A stretch of 42,964 nt of DNA from positions 1 to 42,964 of the forward strand of contig JANQIE010000293.1 of assembly GCA_028282295.1 (NCBI GenBank), in the 5' to 3' direction. Origin of the DNA: Desulfobacterales bacterium (lineage in GTDB: Bacteria > Desulfobacterota > Desulfobacteria > Desulfobacterales > JANQIE01). Of the stretch, positions 33,895 to 42,577 are shown piece by piece; within the stretch, counting starts at the first letter, position 1, and the number at the start of each line of letters is the position of its first letter. The position numbers and the translations under genes were made by a program. The notes under the pieces are model-generated. The model did not search any database. It had not been told where the DNA came from and was given only the letters and a program-made list of their open reading frames with translations.

Positions 33895-35195
33895 CCCGGG
33901 TCGATACCGCCTATGTTCATTTGTGGGGCCATCGGATGGGGGCCGTGGCCTGGGACCCGGACCGGCAGGTCGCCACCTTTGAATTCGACCCGGCGTTTTT
34001 AAAGACCGGGCTGGACCCGGCTCCGTTGCAGATGCCGTTAACCCCGACTCGCCGGTCCACCCTGCTGCACAGTTTCCCCGAACTGCCTCGCCGCGCGTTC
34101 CGGGGGCTGCCCGGTCTGTTGGCCGACGCGTTGCCGGACAATTTCGGCAACCGGGTCATCAATGCCTGGCTGGCGCGCCAGGGGCGCGATCCTGCGAGCT
34201 TCAGTCCGGTGGAACGTTTATGCTACACCGGCAAACGCGCCATGGGCGCCTTGGAATTTGCACCTGCGATCAATAAAGGTGTCGATCGATCCGTAGCCGT
34301 GGAAATCGATGCCCTGGTGGCGTTGGCGCAGGAGGTGACCCGCACCCGGTCTCAAATTAAAGGTGACCTGGATCAAAACGCGCCGACGACCCTGCTCGAT
34401 CTCATCCGGGTGGGTACATCGGCCGGTGGTGCACGGCCCAAGGTCGTCATCGCCCTGAATGCGAAAACTAAGGCCGTGCGCTCAGGGCAGGTGGCGGCTC
34501 CGGCCGGCTACGACCATTGGATTCTGAAACTGGACGGGGTCGGCGACCAAACCCTGAGCGATCCGGCCGGTTACGGCCGCATCGAGTATGCCTATCACAA
34601 AATGGCCGTGGCCGCCGGTATCGAAATGACGGCCTGCCGGCTGCTGGAAGAAAACGGACGGGCCCATTTTATGACCCGGCGCTTCGACCGGCCCACCGCC
34701 GGCGACAAGCGGCACATGCAAACCCTGTGCGCCCTGGCCCATTTTGATTTCAACCGGCCCGGCGCCTATTCATACGAACAAACCTTTCAGGTCATGCGCC
34801 AATTGCGACTGCCTTACAGCGATGCCGAACAGCAATTCAGGCGCATGGTGTTTAATATCGTGGCCCGCAACCAGGACGATCACACCAAAAACATCACTTT
34901 TCTCATGGCGCCTGACGGCACCTGGCGGCTATCTCCGGCCTATGACGTGATTTTCGCCTACAATCCGGCCGGGCAGTGGACCAGTCGGCACCAGATGACC
35001 GTCAACGGCAAGCAGGACGATTTTGAAAAGGCCGATTTACTGCAAGTGGGAAGACAGATGAATATCAAGCGGCGAGCCGCCGTTATCGATGAGGTGGTTA
35101 CGACCGTGGCTGCCTGGCCGGCATTTGCCGCCCGGGCAGATGTCAACCCGGCCCAAATCAAGGCCATCGGCAGTACCCATCGGTTGCTGGTATGA
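33888..35195 (+). CDS. hipA: HipA-family serine/threonine kinase toxin
   Basis: A 435-residue full-length HipA. The N-terminal subdomain (about 1-120) is of the HipA_N type. GTSAGGARPKVVIAL (about 178) is the Gly-rich phosphate loop with a candidate autophosphorylated serine. The catalytic loop NQDDHTKN has D330 as general base and N335. D353 in SPAYDVIF is the metal-binding aspartate, matching D309 and D332 of the E. coli protein. In E. coli HipA phosphorylates glutamyl-tRNA synthetase and triggers persistence; the target here is unproven. It overlaps hipB and is convergent with the SLC13 permease gene. Confidence 0.92.
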   Translation: MVARVDTAYVHLWGHRMGAVAWDPDRQVATFEFDPAFLKTGLDPAPLQMPLTPTRRSTLLHSFPELPRRAFRGLPGLLADALPDNFGNRVINAWLARQGRDPASFSPVERLCYTGKRAMGALEFAPAINKGVDRSVAVEIDALVALAQEVTRTRSQIKGDLDQNAPTTLLDLIRVGTSAGGARPKVVIALNAKTKAVRSGQVAAPAGYDHWILKLDGVGDQTLSDPAGYGRIEYAYHKMAVAAGIEMTACRLLEENGRAHFMTRRFDRPTAGDKRHMQTLCALAHFDFNRPGAYSYEQTFQVMRQLRLPYSDAEQQFRRMVFNIVARNQDDHTKNITFLMAPDGTWRLSPAYDVIFAYNPAGQWTSRHQMTVNGKQDDFEKADLLQVGRQMNIKRRAAVIDEVVTTVAAWPAFAARADVNPAQIKAIGSTHRLLV

Positions 35196-35221
35196 AGATC
35201 CCGGTCTATACTCGACAGCCC

Positions 35222-37033
35222 CTAGTAAAACAACCACAGCATACCGGTCACAACCAGCAGAAAAATCAGGCTCAAGGGGGCGCCGGCTTTGAGGAAATCG
35301 ACACTGCGGTAACGGCCCGGTCCCATGTAAAGGGCGTTGACCTGGTGGGTGGGAAGTAAAAAGGAATTGGAGGCTGCCAAGCCCACCATCAGGGCGGCCA
35401 GACGCGGATCTGTGCCCATTTGCTGAGCCAGGTTGATGACCAGCGGCACCAGCAGAACGGTGGCGCCCACATTGGAGACCACCAGGGTGAACAAGGTGGC
35501 TACCAGGCCGATGACAAACAGCAACACCACCGGGGGCGGCTGACCGACCAGGGCCAACAGGTGTTGGGCCAGCCAGGCGGCGGCCCCGGTCTTTTGGGTT
35601 GCCACGCCCAGCGGGATCAGGCCGGCAAGCAGGAAAACCGTGCGCCAGTCAACGCCGCTGTATGCTTCATCAATGGTGATGACCTTGGTGAGGATCATAC
35701 CCAAGGCGCCCACCATCAGGCAAACCGCCAGTTTCAGATCGGTTACAAAGACGAGCAGGGTCGCCAGCGCAAAGCAGGCCAGGGCGGCCCCGGCCTTTTG
35801 GGGGTGGAGAACTTCGTGGTCAAAGGCGTGGCTGAAAATCAGGTTTCGTTTTTGACGAAAACGCTGAAAATGCTCCCACCGGCCGTGCATCAGCAACCCC
35901 TCGCCCGGATGCAGGGTTTCCCGGCTCAGGTGGGCATAGCAAACATTGTCTTCACGGTACAACGCCAGCGGCGCCACTAGGTAGTTGTGCCTAAAATGGA
36001 TTTCGCCCAGGGTTCGGCCGATAAATTTGGAGTGCGGTGGCACAACGGCTTCCACCAGACCGGCGTACTCGCTGGCCAGATCGGTGGCGAAGACCTTCAG
36101 GTCGGTGGCCGGGGGCGTGTCGAGTGCGGCGGCGGCCCTTTCCAGGTTTTCTTCCAGGGCGTAAACCGCCAGTACCGCTCCAGGTTCGACAATTTTATTA
36201 AAGGGCGGTGGGATCAGCTTTTTGTTGCCCTGTTCGGCGGCCATGGCGATGGTGAAAACCGAATACCTGTCGCTCAACTCGCCCACGGTGATTTTATGGC
36301 GGCTTTGAGTCGGAATGCGGATCTCCGCAAGACGTCCCAGTTTGTCGTAGTATTGCACCGGACATTCGCCGTTTTGATCCAGGCCGCACGCTTCGGGCGT
36401 GTCCGCGACCTGCGGCAACAGGGCATTGCCGAACAAGGCAAAATACCCGACGCCGACCACCACGAGCACCACGCCGATGGGGGTCACGCTGAACAGGTTC
36501 AGGGGCGGCAGGCCAAAGGGCGCCAGAAGATCGTTGAGCATGATCAGCGGACTGGACCCCACTAAAGTGATGGTCCCGCCCAGGATGGCCGCGAATCCGA
36601 CCGGCATCAACAAACGGGCCGGAGCGATTCGGCTTTGACGGCTGATGCGCCGGATGGCCGGCAGGAACAACGCGGCCGCCCCGATGTTTTGCATCACACT
36701 GGAGATAAAGGCCACGGTGACCGACAAGAGCGCGATGATGCGGGTACGGTTGTTGCCGGTCAGGGCCACCAGTGGCCGCACCACACGGCTGATCACGCCG
36801 GTATGATCCAGACCGCGGCCCATGATGATCACCGCTATGATCGACACGACCGCGTTACTCGCCAGCCCCTGAAAGGCGCCGGCCCCGTCCACAAGCCCCA
36901 GGATCGGCAGCAGCAGCATGACCAGGATGGCCACCAGATCCACCCGAATCCGGTCGGTCAGGAACAAAACAACGGCCAGGGCCATCACCCCGAAAACCAA
37001 TACCATGTCGGTGGTCAGCGCCATTGGAACCAT
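35222..37033 (-). CDS. SLC13/DASS-type permease with two central RCK_C domains
   Basis: A 603-residue membrane protein. Hydrophobic helices occupy residues about 5-210 and 405-600, with SSVMQNIGAAALFLPA and VVSNVGATVLLVPL as the two pseudo-symmetric SNV/T-like anion-binding hairpins. Between them (about 215-395) are two RCK_C (TrkA-C) domains, seen in RLAEIRIPTQSRHKITVGEL and LVEAVVPPHSKFIGRTLGEIHF (parts). This layout is that of CitT/SLC13-like sulfate, dicarboxylate or Na+-linked transporters. In a sulfate reducer, sulfate is an attractive substrate but this is only inference. A second in-frame ATG at 37024 is an equally good start. Confidence 0.88.
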   Translation of the reverse strand: MVPMALTTDMVLVFGVMALAVVLFLTDRIRVDLVAILVMLLLPILGLVDGAGAFQGLASNAVVSIIAVIIMGRGLDHTGVISRVVRPLVALTGNNRTRIIALLSVTVAFISSVMQNIGAAALFLPAIRRISRQSRIAPARLLMPVGFAAILGGTITLVGSSPLIMLNDLLAPFGLPPLNLFSVTPIGVVLVVVGVGYFALFGNALLPQVADTPEACGLDQNGECPVQYYDKLGRLAEIRIPTQSRHKITVGELSDRYSVFTIAMAAEQGNKKLIPPPFNKIVEPGAVLAVYALEENLERAAAALDTPPATDLKVFATDLASEYAGLVEAVVPPHSKFIGRTLGEIHFRHNYLVAPLALYREDNVCYAHLSRETLHPGEGLLMHGRWEHFQRFRQKRNLIFSHAFDHEVLHPQKAGAALACFALATLLVFVTDLKLAVCLMVGALGMILTKVITIDEAYSGVDWRTVFLLAGLIPLGVATQKTGAAAWLAQHLLALVGQPPPVVLLFVIGLVATLFTLVVSNVGATVLLVPLVINLAQQMGTDPRLAALMVGLAASNSFLLPTHQVNALYMGPGRYRSVDFLKAGAPLSLIFLLVVTGMLWLFY

Positions 37034-37391
37034 CTACCTAGTCACCTATTTTTGCAAAAAAACATTTTTTGCTATTCACGCAAAGCCGGATGGCCGTGTC
37101 AAGCAAATTAGTGTCCATCCGTAAATGGTGGATTTTGACTCAGGCCAAGGCCGCAGCGAATTTGAAACCGCAGGCGTAGCCAAGGCTACGTCGCAAGAAC
37201 ATGAATGGCTACGCCATTATTTCAAATTCGTGAGAACGCCGGCCTGGGCCAAAAGATGCCATTTCCGGATGGACACTAATTAATATCTGTTGGGCGGCAG
37301 CCGTGGCAGAGGGCGCCTTGACAGCCCCGAACCAGGGTCTCATGTTGAGATTAAACTGTCAAAGCGACACCTTAAAACGAGGAGACTGCTA
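37034..37391. other. Gene-free stretch containing a complete R1 repeat
   Basis: The gap between the divergent permease and CxxC-protein genes is mostly taken up by the repeat at 37108-37279. The remaining 110 bases before the small gene are AT-moderate and should hold its promoter; no clear -35/-10 pair was seen. Confidence 0.7.
37108..37279. repeat. Complete hairpin repeat of family R1
   Basis: TTAGTGTCCATCCGTAAA (from 37108) is the inverted match of TTTCCGGATGGACACTAA (to 37279) with one difference. Internal arms also pair: GACTCAGGCC with GGCCTGGGCC, GCGAATTTGAAA with TTTCAAATTCG, and GGCGTAGCC-type sequences near the centre. The total of about 172 bases has no open frame. Its orientation is opposite to the copy at 1-142. 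Confidence 0.88.
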
Positions 37392-37619
37392 ATGGTACAA
37401 AAAACGATTATCGACCTGGAAAAGCTCAATACGCTCAACTCAGAAGGCTGTGCAGCCTGCCATCAAAAATTCACCCTGGGTGAACCGGTGGTGCTGGCCT
37501 GCGGGGCCTGGGAGGGCGGTCCAAAATGGATTCATGAAAACGAAGCGGTTTTCGATCGGCGGACCTCGTCGTATGTTGAACGACGCTGTTATGATTCGCA
37601 AATTCATGCAACGGATTAA
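37392..37619 (+). CDS. Small CxxC protein of unknown function
   Basis: A 75-residue protein with CAACHQKF (C20, C23) and a further Cys at about 36 and 67, which could bind zinc or a metal in the way of small zinc ribbons, although only one CxxC is present. The sequence around GEPVVLACGAWEGGPKWIHE is not one I recognise. GAGGAG lies 7 bases before the ATG at 37392, and this start gives a better protein than the longer open frame. It is convergent with the hybrid kinase gene, only 4 bases apart. Confidence 0.75.
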   Translation: MVQKTIIDLEKLNTLNSEGCAACHQKFTLGEPVVLACGAWEGGPKWIHENEAVFDRRTSSYVERRCYDSQIHATD

Positions 37620-37623
37620 ACGC

Positions 37624-40014
37624 TCATTTAAAGATCTGCCGGATTTTCTGGGACAGGATTTCCAGGCTGTAAGGTTTTTGCAAAAAGCCGGCGCAACCGC
37701 GTTCCAGGATGTTTTTGGCCTGACCGTCCTTGCTGTAACCGGTTGACAGCAGGACCTTGACGGTCGGATCGATGGATATCAGACGGTCAAAGGTCTCGCT
37801 GCCGCCCATGTCCGGCATGACCACATCGAGGATTACCAAATCGATGCGGTCCTTTTCGGCCGCGTAGATAGCGATGGCCTGCTTTCCTCCGTTGGCCACG
37901 TGAACCGTGTAGCCCAGTTCGGACAGCATGGACCGGCCCACCTCCAGCACCAATTCTTCATCATCCACCAACAAGATCGTTTCGGTTCCTTTCAGCAGTG
38001 ATGGCTGGGAGCTTGTGGCCACGTTGGCGGTACGGTTGGAGGCGGCCAGATAGATAAACACCGTGGTGCCCTGATTCACCTCACTTTCAATGCGGATGAT
38101 GCCGGCGTGGTTTTTGATGATGCCAAAGGCGGAGGCCAACCCCATGCCGGTGCCGCGCCCAACCTCTTTGGTCGTGAAAAAAGGCTCGAATACGCGGGCG
38201 ATGGTGGCCGAGTCCATGCCCACCCCCTCATCGCGGATACTGATCTCGACATAGGGGCCCGGCTTGACCTCATGAGGGTGGGTTTCATTTTCGTTCAGGC
38301 GGACGTTGCGTGTAGACAAATACAGGTTGCCGCCCCAGGGCATGGCATGCCAGGCGTTGACGTACACATTGAGCAGCACCTGTTCGATCTGGCCGGCATC
38401 GACGGTGACCTGTTTGACGTTCTTTTGCAAGTTGCTGTGAATCTTGATTTCACGCCGGGTACGGCCGAACATGTTGCTGGTGCTGCGCACCAGATCATTG
38501 GGGTTCACCGGCGTGACCTGATATTTGCCGCCCCGGGCAAATCCAAGCAGTTGCCGGGTCAGGTTCGAACCGCTGTTGATGTGCTGCTCGATGTTTTTGA
38601 GTTTGCCAAACACGGGGGCCTCGGGGTTGGTTTTGAGCATGATCAGCGATACATTGCCCTGAATACCCATCAACAGGTTGTTGAAATCATGCGCAATCCC
38701 GCCAGCCAGGGTGCCGAGCGACTCAAGTTTCTGGGCCTGCTGCATCTGGGCTTCCATGCGTCGCAGTTCCTGTTCGGCCCGCAAGCGATCCGATATATCG
38801 CGCACAAATCCCCGGAATCCGGTGGGGTATTTGTGGGCGTCTTTTTTCAAGGATACCGAAACCTCCAGCAAGGCACTGTCGCCCCCCTTTTTTACAATTT
38901 CCAGATCATTGAGCGAGGCTTTTTCCCCGGTCCGGTAAATACGGCTGAGCAGCCAGGTCATCTTGCGCGCGGCGCTGGGCGACACAAGTTCACGCAGATC
39001 CATGGCCCGCAGCTCATGCGCAAAATACCCCACGATGTCACACAAGGCCGGATTAAAAAAAAGCAGTTTGCCTTCAAAATCGGTTTCAAAGTACCCTTCC
39101 TCAATGCTTTCCAAAATCGTGCGATACTTTTCCTCACTGCGATGCAAAGCCCTTTCGGCCTGCTTGCGCATGGTAATATCGGTCAAGGAGGCGATGCTCT
39201 TCTGGGTGCCGGGAATCATGGCGATTTTGATCACCACATCCTTGGTCACTCCGGCGTTGTCGATCAATGTAATTTCGTATTCATCCGGGATTTTGGAAGC
39301 ATTGGGACTGCGGCGCAGGGTGTGGTAGCTCGTGATGCGTGGCCGGTCCTCGGGGATGACGAAATCGGTAGTCACCATGCGGCCTTCGATCTCTTGGCGG
39401 GTATACCCGGACAGTTCGACCGCCTTGGCATTGACCATGGAAATGGTCATATCCGGTTCGATGATCAAAGTGGCGGTGCCGGCGTTTTCAAACACACTGC
39501 GGTAGCGGGCTTCGCTGTTCTGCAACGCCTGCTGCATCTTTTTCTGCTCGGTGACAATTTCGGAATAAAGGATGATGCCACCGATTTCACCGTCCGCCCC
39601 CCGCCAGTTGTACAAGCGGCGCCGAATCCAGTCGGTCCGGCCGTCGGCCCGGTGGAACAGTTCCCCATCCGACTGGATGACCTCGCCTGCCAAACAACGA
39701 CGATGTTCATCCTTCCAGTGCTCGGGGATATCCGCAATGAGTTCATAGTGACAACGGCCGGTCGGATCGGTATCCATCAGGTTGTGGTCTTTGCGCCAGC
39801 GCCGGCTGCAGGCGATATAGCACATTTGGGTGTCGAACATAGCCACCGGCGCCGGGGTGTGTTCCACAAACAGACGCAACAGTTCTTCTTGCCGGCGCAG
39901 TTTGGCTTCATCCGCCTGCCATTGTCGTTGCTGTTGCTCCAGGCGGGCGATCTTGCGGCGCAAGGCTTTGATGGTGTCGGACTCGCTACACTGGGCGGTG
40001 AAATTGTTTTTCAT
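37624..40014 (-). CDS. Multi-PAS hybrid histidine kinase with C-terminal receiver
   Basis: A 796-residue soluble sensor kinase. A coiled-coil start (about 10-45) leads to three PAS/PAC units (about 45-165, 170-285 and 290-410). The HisKA box is GTLAGGIAHDFNNLL, the form used by complex-cofactor-type kinases, with the phosphorylated His near 440. The ATPase domain has VLLNVYVNAWHA (N box), IRDEGVGMD and GRGTGMGLA. A receiver (about 675-795) contains LLVDDEE, LVILDVVMPDMGG and FLQKPYSLE. No membrane segment is present, so the signal is intracellular, for instance redox or a small ligand bound by PAS. It follows the methyltransferase gene by 28 bases. Confidence 0.92.
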   Translation of the reverse strand: MKNNFTAQCSESDTIKALRRKIARLEQQQRQWQADEAKLRRQEELLRLFVEHTPAPVAMFDTQMCYIACSRRWRKDHNLMDTDPTGRCHYELIADIPEHWKDEHRRCLAGEVIQSDGELFHRADGRTDWIRRRLYNWRGADGEIGGIILYSEIVTEQKKMQQALQNSEARYRSVFENAGTATLIIEPDMTISMVNAKAVELSGYTRQEIEGRMVTTDFVIPEDRPRITSYHTLRRSPNASKIPDEYEITLIDNAGVTKDVVIKIAMIPGTQKSIASLTDITMRKQAERALHRSEEKYRTILESIEEGYFETDFEGKLLFFNPALCDIVGYFAHELRAMDLRELVSPSAARKMTWLLSRIYRTGEKASLNDLEIVKKGGDSALLEVSVSLKKDAHKYPTGFRGFVRDISDRLRAEQELRRMEAQMQQAQKLESLGTLAGGIAHDFNNLLMGIQGNVSLIMLKTNPEAPVFGKLKNIEQHINSGSNLTRQLLGFARGGKYQVTPVNPNDLVRSTSNMFGRTRREIKIHSNLQKNVKQVTVDAGQIEQVLLNVYVNAWHAMPWGGNLYLSTRNVRLNENETHPHEVKPGPYVEISIRDEGVGMDSATIARVFEPFFTTKEVGRGTGMGLASAFGIIKNHAGIIRIESEVNQGTTVFIYLAASNRTANVATSSQPSLLKGTETILLVDDEELVLEVGRSMLSELGYTVHVANGGKQAIAIYAAEKDRIDLVILDVVMPDMGGSETFDRLISIDPTVKVLLSTGYSKDGQAKNILERGCAGFLQKPYSLEILSQKIRQIFK

Positions 40015-40042
40015 GAATAATCAGGCTGGTGCAGTTGGACGT

Positions 40043-40789
40043 TCAGGATATGGCGGCACTGCTGGTCCGTTTGGCGCGATATCTGAGCGGCAGCGTTTTG
40101 GTTCGAAACCTGGGGGTCAACGTGATGAGCATGCCTACATAAGCGCCCAGCGGGCATCGCTGGACCAGGCCGGATTGTTCGATCTTGCGGCCGATCTGTC
40201 CCGGGTTGCCCGGCAATTGACAAACAGTGCGCCAGACGATCGGCACATCGCCGACCAGTTTGCGGATAATCTGTTTTAGTTCCCAGACACTGTAAAATTG
40301 CGCGTGATTAAATAAAGTTTTGTTGAACAACCCTTGCAGGCGAATTTGCATCCCGCGCACGGCATACCGGTTCAGCACACCGATGAACAATTTATCCTTA
40401 GCCACCCGGCAAGCCTCGGCGATTGCCTTTTTCGGATCGTCGACAAATTCCAAGGTCGTATTCAGCAAGGCATAGTTGAAGGCGTTATCGTCAAAAGGCA
40501 GGTCTTCGGCGATACCGCGGTGCAGATCGGTCCGGTTTTTTATTTTTTCTTTGGCAATATCGAGCATGTACGGCGAAGCATCCAGGCCGCTGACCTGCAC
40601 CCCCAGATCGATCAGGGGTTGAAAACCGGCACCGGTGCCGCAGCCGATATCCAGGACGCGCTCGCCCCCCTGGGGTTGAAGCATGTCGAGCATCAACCGT
40701 TTTTCCATGTCCAAGGCAAACCGATTGCAGGTTCTGTTCAACCACTCATCGTAAGCCCTTGCATCGTAAAAATCGAATACACGTCCCAT
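40043..40789 (-). CDS. Class I SAM-dependent methyltransferase (UbiE/Methyltransf_11-like)
   Basis: A 248-residue enzyme. Motif I is VLDIGCGTGAGF (about 46-57), followed by VSGLDASPYML (motif II-like) and EDLPFDDNAFNYALLNTTLEFVDD (LPFDDNAF, motif of the Methyltransf_11 family). The C-terminal third ends in a hydrophobic, then basic tail. The substrate is unknown; small metabolites or lipids are typical. I start at the ATG at 40789 (MGRVFDFYD), which begins the family fold, though no strong ribosome-binding site is seen; the frame stays open to a TTG at 40831. It is likely the first gene of an operon with the hybrid kinase. Confidence 0.85.
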   Translation of the reverse strand: MGRVFDFYDARAYDEWLNRTCNRFALDMEKRLMLDMLQPQGGERVLDIGCGTGAGFQPLIDLGVQVSGLDASPYMLDIAKEKIKNRTDLHRGIAEDLPFDDNAFNYALLNTTLEFVDDPKKAIAEACRVAKDKLFIGVLNRYAVRGMQIRLQGLFNKTLFNHAQFYSVWELKQIIRKLVGDVPIVWRTVCQLPGNPGQIGRKIEQSGLVQRCPLGAYVGMLITLTPRFRTKTLPLRYRAKRTSSAAIS

Positions 40790-40900
40790 GCCGCGTAATC
40801 TAATTAAACTCAGCGATATTTTCAAGGGCAAACAATTTCAAGAAGAAATCCAAATAAAAACTAAATAGCCCGATTCACGCCAATCGTGCCGGTGGCAACT

Positions 40901-40923
40901 ATCCATCCGTAAATAGCATTAAG
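40901..40923. repeat. Single end of repeat family R1
   Basis: ATCCATCCGTAAATAGCATT resembles the R1 left end (GTCCATCCGtAAATaG followed by CAT). It lies 18 bases beyond the acyl-CoA dehydrogenase stop, so the element may mark the transcript end. Confidence 0.6.
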
Positions 40924-40940
40924 CGGCCCTTGCGTTACGC

Positions 40941-42326
40941 TCATTTGGGCGGCGGCTTTGATTTGTATTGCTCTGTCCCGAAGGTTTGCGGCCAAACCTG
41001 CTTGAAGGCGGTTTGCGGGAAATAGCAGTAGGGGCATTCCTTTGGCGGTTCGTCGGCCGTGTGAATATAGCCGCACATGCGACAACGCCAGCCCTTGATT
41101 TTTGGATCGACAACGCCGTCCGGCACGGCAAAATCGATCCCTGTCAGCATCGGAAAATCTTCCAGCGGCGGCAAGGACGGCTGGTATCCATGCAGCACGA
41201 AGCCCGACACGATGATGCGTTGGATTTCACTGGTGCCTTCGTAAATTTTGAACAATCGGGTGTCGCGGTACAACTTTTCGATGGGATAAAGGCGCGTATA
41301 ACCGTAGCCGCCGAAAATCTGCAACGCTTCCTCAACCACTTCCATCGCCGCCTCGGTGGCGTAAAACTTGGCGATCGATGCCGTCACGGTGGGGTCCTGG
41401 CCACTGTCGGCTTCCCAGGCTGCTTTCCAGGTCAACAGCCGCGCGGTCTCCACCTTTTGATACATCTCAGCAATCTTGAACTGGATGGCTTGGTTATTGG
41501 CGATTTTAACGCCGAACGTGCGGCGCTTCTTGGCGTAGTCGACCGCCAGTTCCATGGCCGAACGGGCCGCCCCCACCGCAAATGAGCCGATGATCGGCCG
41601 AGTGCGGGAAAAGGTCTGCATGGCCAGGACAAAGCCCTCACCCGGTGGTGCGACAACATTTGCCTTGGGCACGCGCACATCCTTGAAGTTGATCCCGGCG
41701 GTGTTGGAGCAACGCTGCCCCAGTTTGGGAATATGCCGGCCGACGGAGACCCCTTTCCAGTTGCGGTCGACCAGAAAAGCGCAGATCCCTTCATGGGCCT
41801 TTTTAGGATCGACGGTGGCAAAAACCGTAATGTAGTCGGCAATACCGCCGTTGGTAATCCAGTATTTGGTGCCGTTGAGAATATAGTCGTCGCCGTCGGG
41901 CCGGGCCAGACACCGAATTCCCGACACATCGCTGCCCATCACCGGCTCGGAAGTGGCGAAACAAATCAGTTTGAAATCGGCCGCAATCTCGGACAGGATC
42001 TTTTGTTTGAGCGGTTCATTGCGGCACAGCATGATCGGCTCCATGCCCAACGAGTTGTCGAAAATAGAGGTCGCCAAGCCCGGACACACCGCTGCGATTT
42101 CCTCCGTCAGCAGGGCGCTTTCCAGGGCGCCACGGCCCTTGCCGCCGTAAGCCTTGGGAATGTCGCCGTTCATGATTCCGGCCTCAAACGCCTTTTTGAG
42201 AATAAAAAGGGGAAGCTCATCGCGGGCGTCATACTCCCAGGCCACCGGCAAAATTTCCTCCAATGCGAAGCGGCGGGTTTGATCCCGCAGTTCAATCTGT
42301 TCAGGTGACAGGTTGAAGTTTAGCAT
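40941..42326 (-). CDS. Acyl-CoA dehydrogenase with C-terminal rubredoxin domain
   Basis: A 461-residue fusion. Residues 1-380 are an acyl-CoA dehydrogenase: helical start, CFATSEPVMGSDVSGI and YWITNGG (FAD-binding core), QIFGGYGYTRLYPIEKLYRD and IYEGTSEIQR with the catalytic-base Glu region. Residues about 410-455 are a rubredoxin-like iron site, WRCRMCGYIH and KECPYCYFPQ (CxxC pairs). Electrons from the FAD could therefore leave by an attached one-electron carrier instead of, or on the way to, electron-transfer flavoprotein. The start at 42326 has AAAGGAGG 5 bases away. A small membrane-protein gene sits 56 bases upstream in the same direction. Confidence 0.93.
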   Translation of the reverse strand: MLNFNLSPEQIELRDQTRRFALEEILPVAWEYDARDELPLFILKKAFEAGIMNGDIPKAYGGKGRGALESALLTEEIAAVCPGLATSIFDNSLGMEPIMLCRNEPLKQKILSEIAADFKLICFATSEPVMGSDVSGIRCLARPDGDDYILNGTKYWITNGGIADYITVFATVDPKKAHEGICAFLVDRNWKGVSVGRHIPKLGQRCSNTAGINFKDVRVPKANVVAPPGEGFVLAMQTFSRTRPIIGSFAVGAARSAMELAVDYAKKRRTFGVKIANNQAIQFKIAEMYQKVETARLLTWKAAWEADSGQDPTVTASIAKFYATEAAMEVVEEALQIFGGYGYTRLYPIEKLYRDTRLFKIYEGTSEIQRIIVSGFVLHGYQPSLPPLEDFPMLTGIDFAVPDGVVDPKIKGWRCRMCGYIHTADEPPKECPYCYFPQTAFKQVWPQTFGTEQYKSKPPPK

Positions 42327-42382
42327 GTGACCTCCTTTGTTGTCGTTGGTTTGATGATCGCAGGTATGCAAGGGCCGCGGCC

Positions 42383-42577
42383 CTAACGGCTCAGCAACCA
42401 AACCAAAAAAGGGAACAATACAATGACCAGAATTACAACAATTCCCGGCAGGGTCTGATAGGGGGCGTGCCAGGGTTTACCGGCCAGACGCGCTTTTTTT
42501 AACTCGGCCAAAAACATGTTGCCGATCATACCGGCGGCGATGAGAACACAGACAGCCGTAATTACTTGTTTGAGCAA
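42383..42577 (-). CDS. Small two-helix membrane protein
   Basis: A 64-residue protein with two hydrophobic stretches (about 4-24 and 43-63) joined by a basic loop, AELKKARLAGKPWHAP. The start seems to be a TTG at 42577, about 9 bases after AAGGA. No family is recognised. It precedes the acyl-CoA dehydrogenase gene on the same strand and may be co-transcribed. Confidence 0.6.
   Translation of the reverse strand: MLKQVITAVCVLIAAGMIGNMFLAELKKARLAGKPWHAPYQTLPGIVVILVIVLFPFLVWLLSR

Noticed and set aside
38107-40020. 637-codon open frame on the plus strand opposite the hybrid kinase
   Set aside because: It is an antisense shadow of a well-supported PAS/kinase/receiver gene, has no recognisable domain, and high-GC third positions explain its length.
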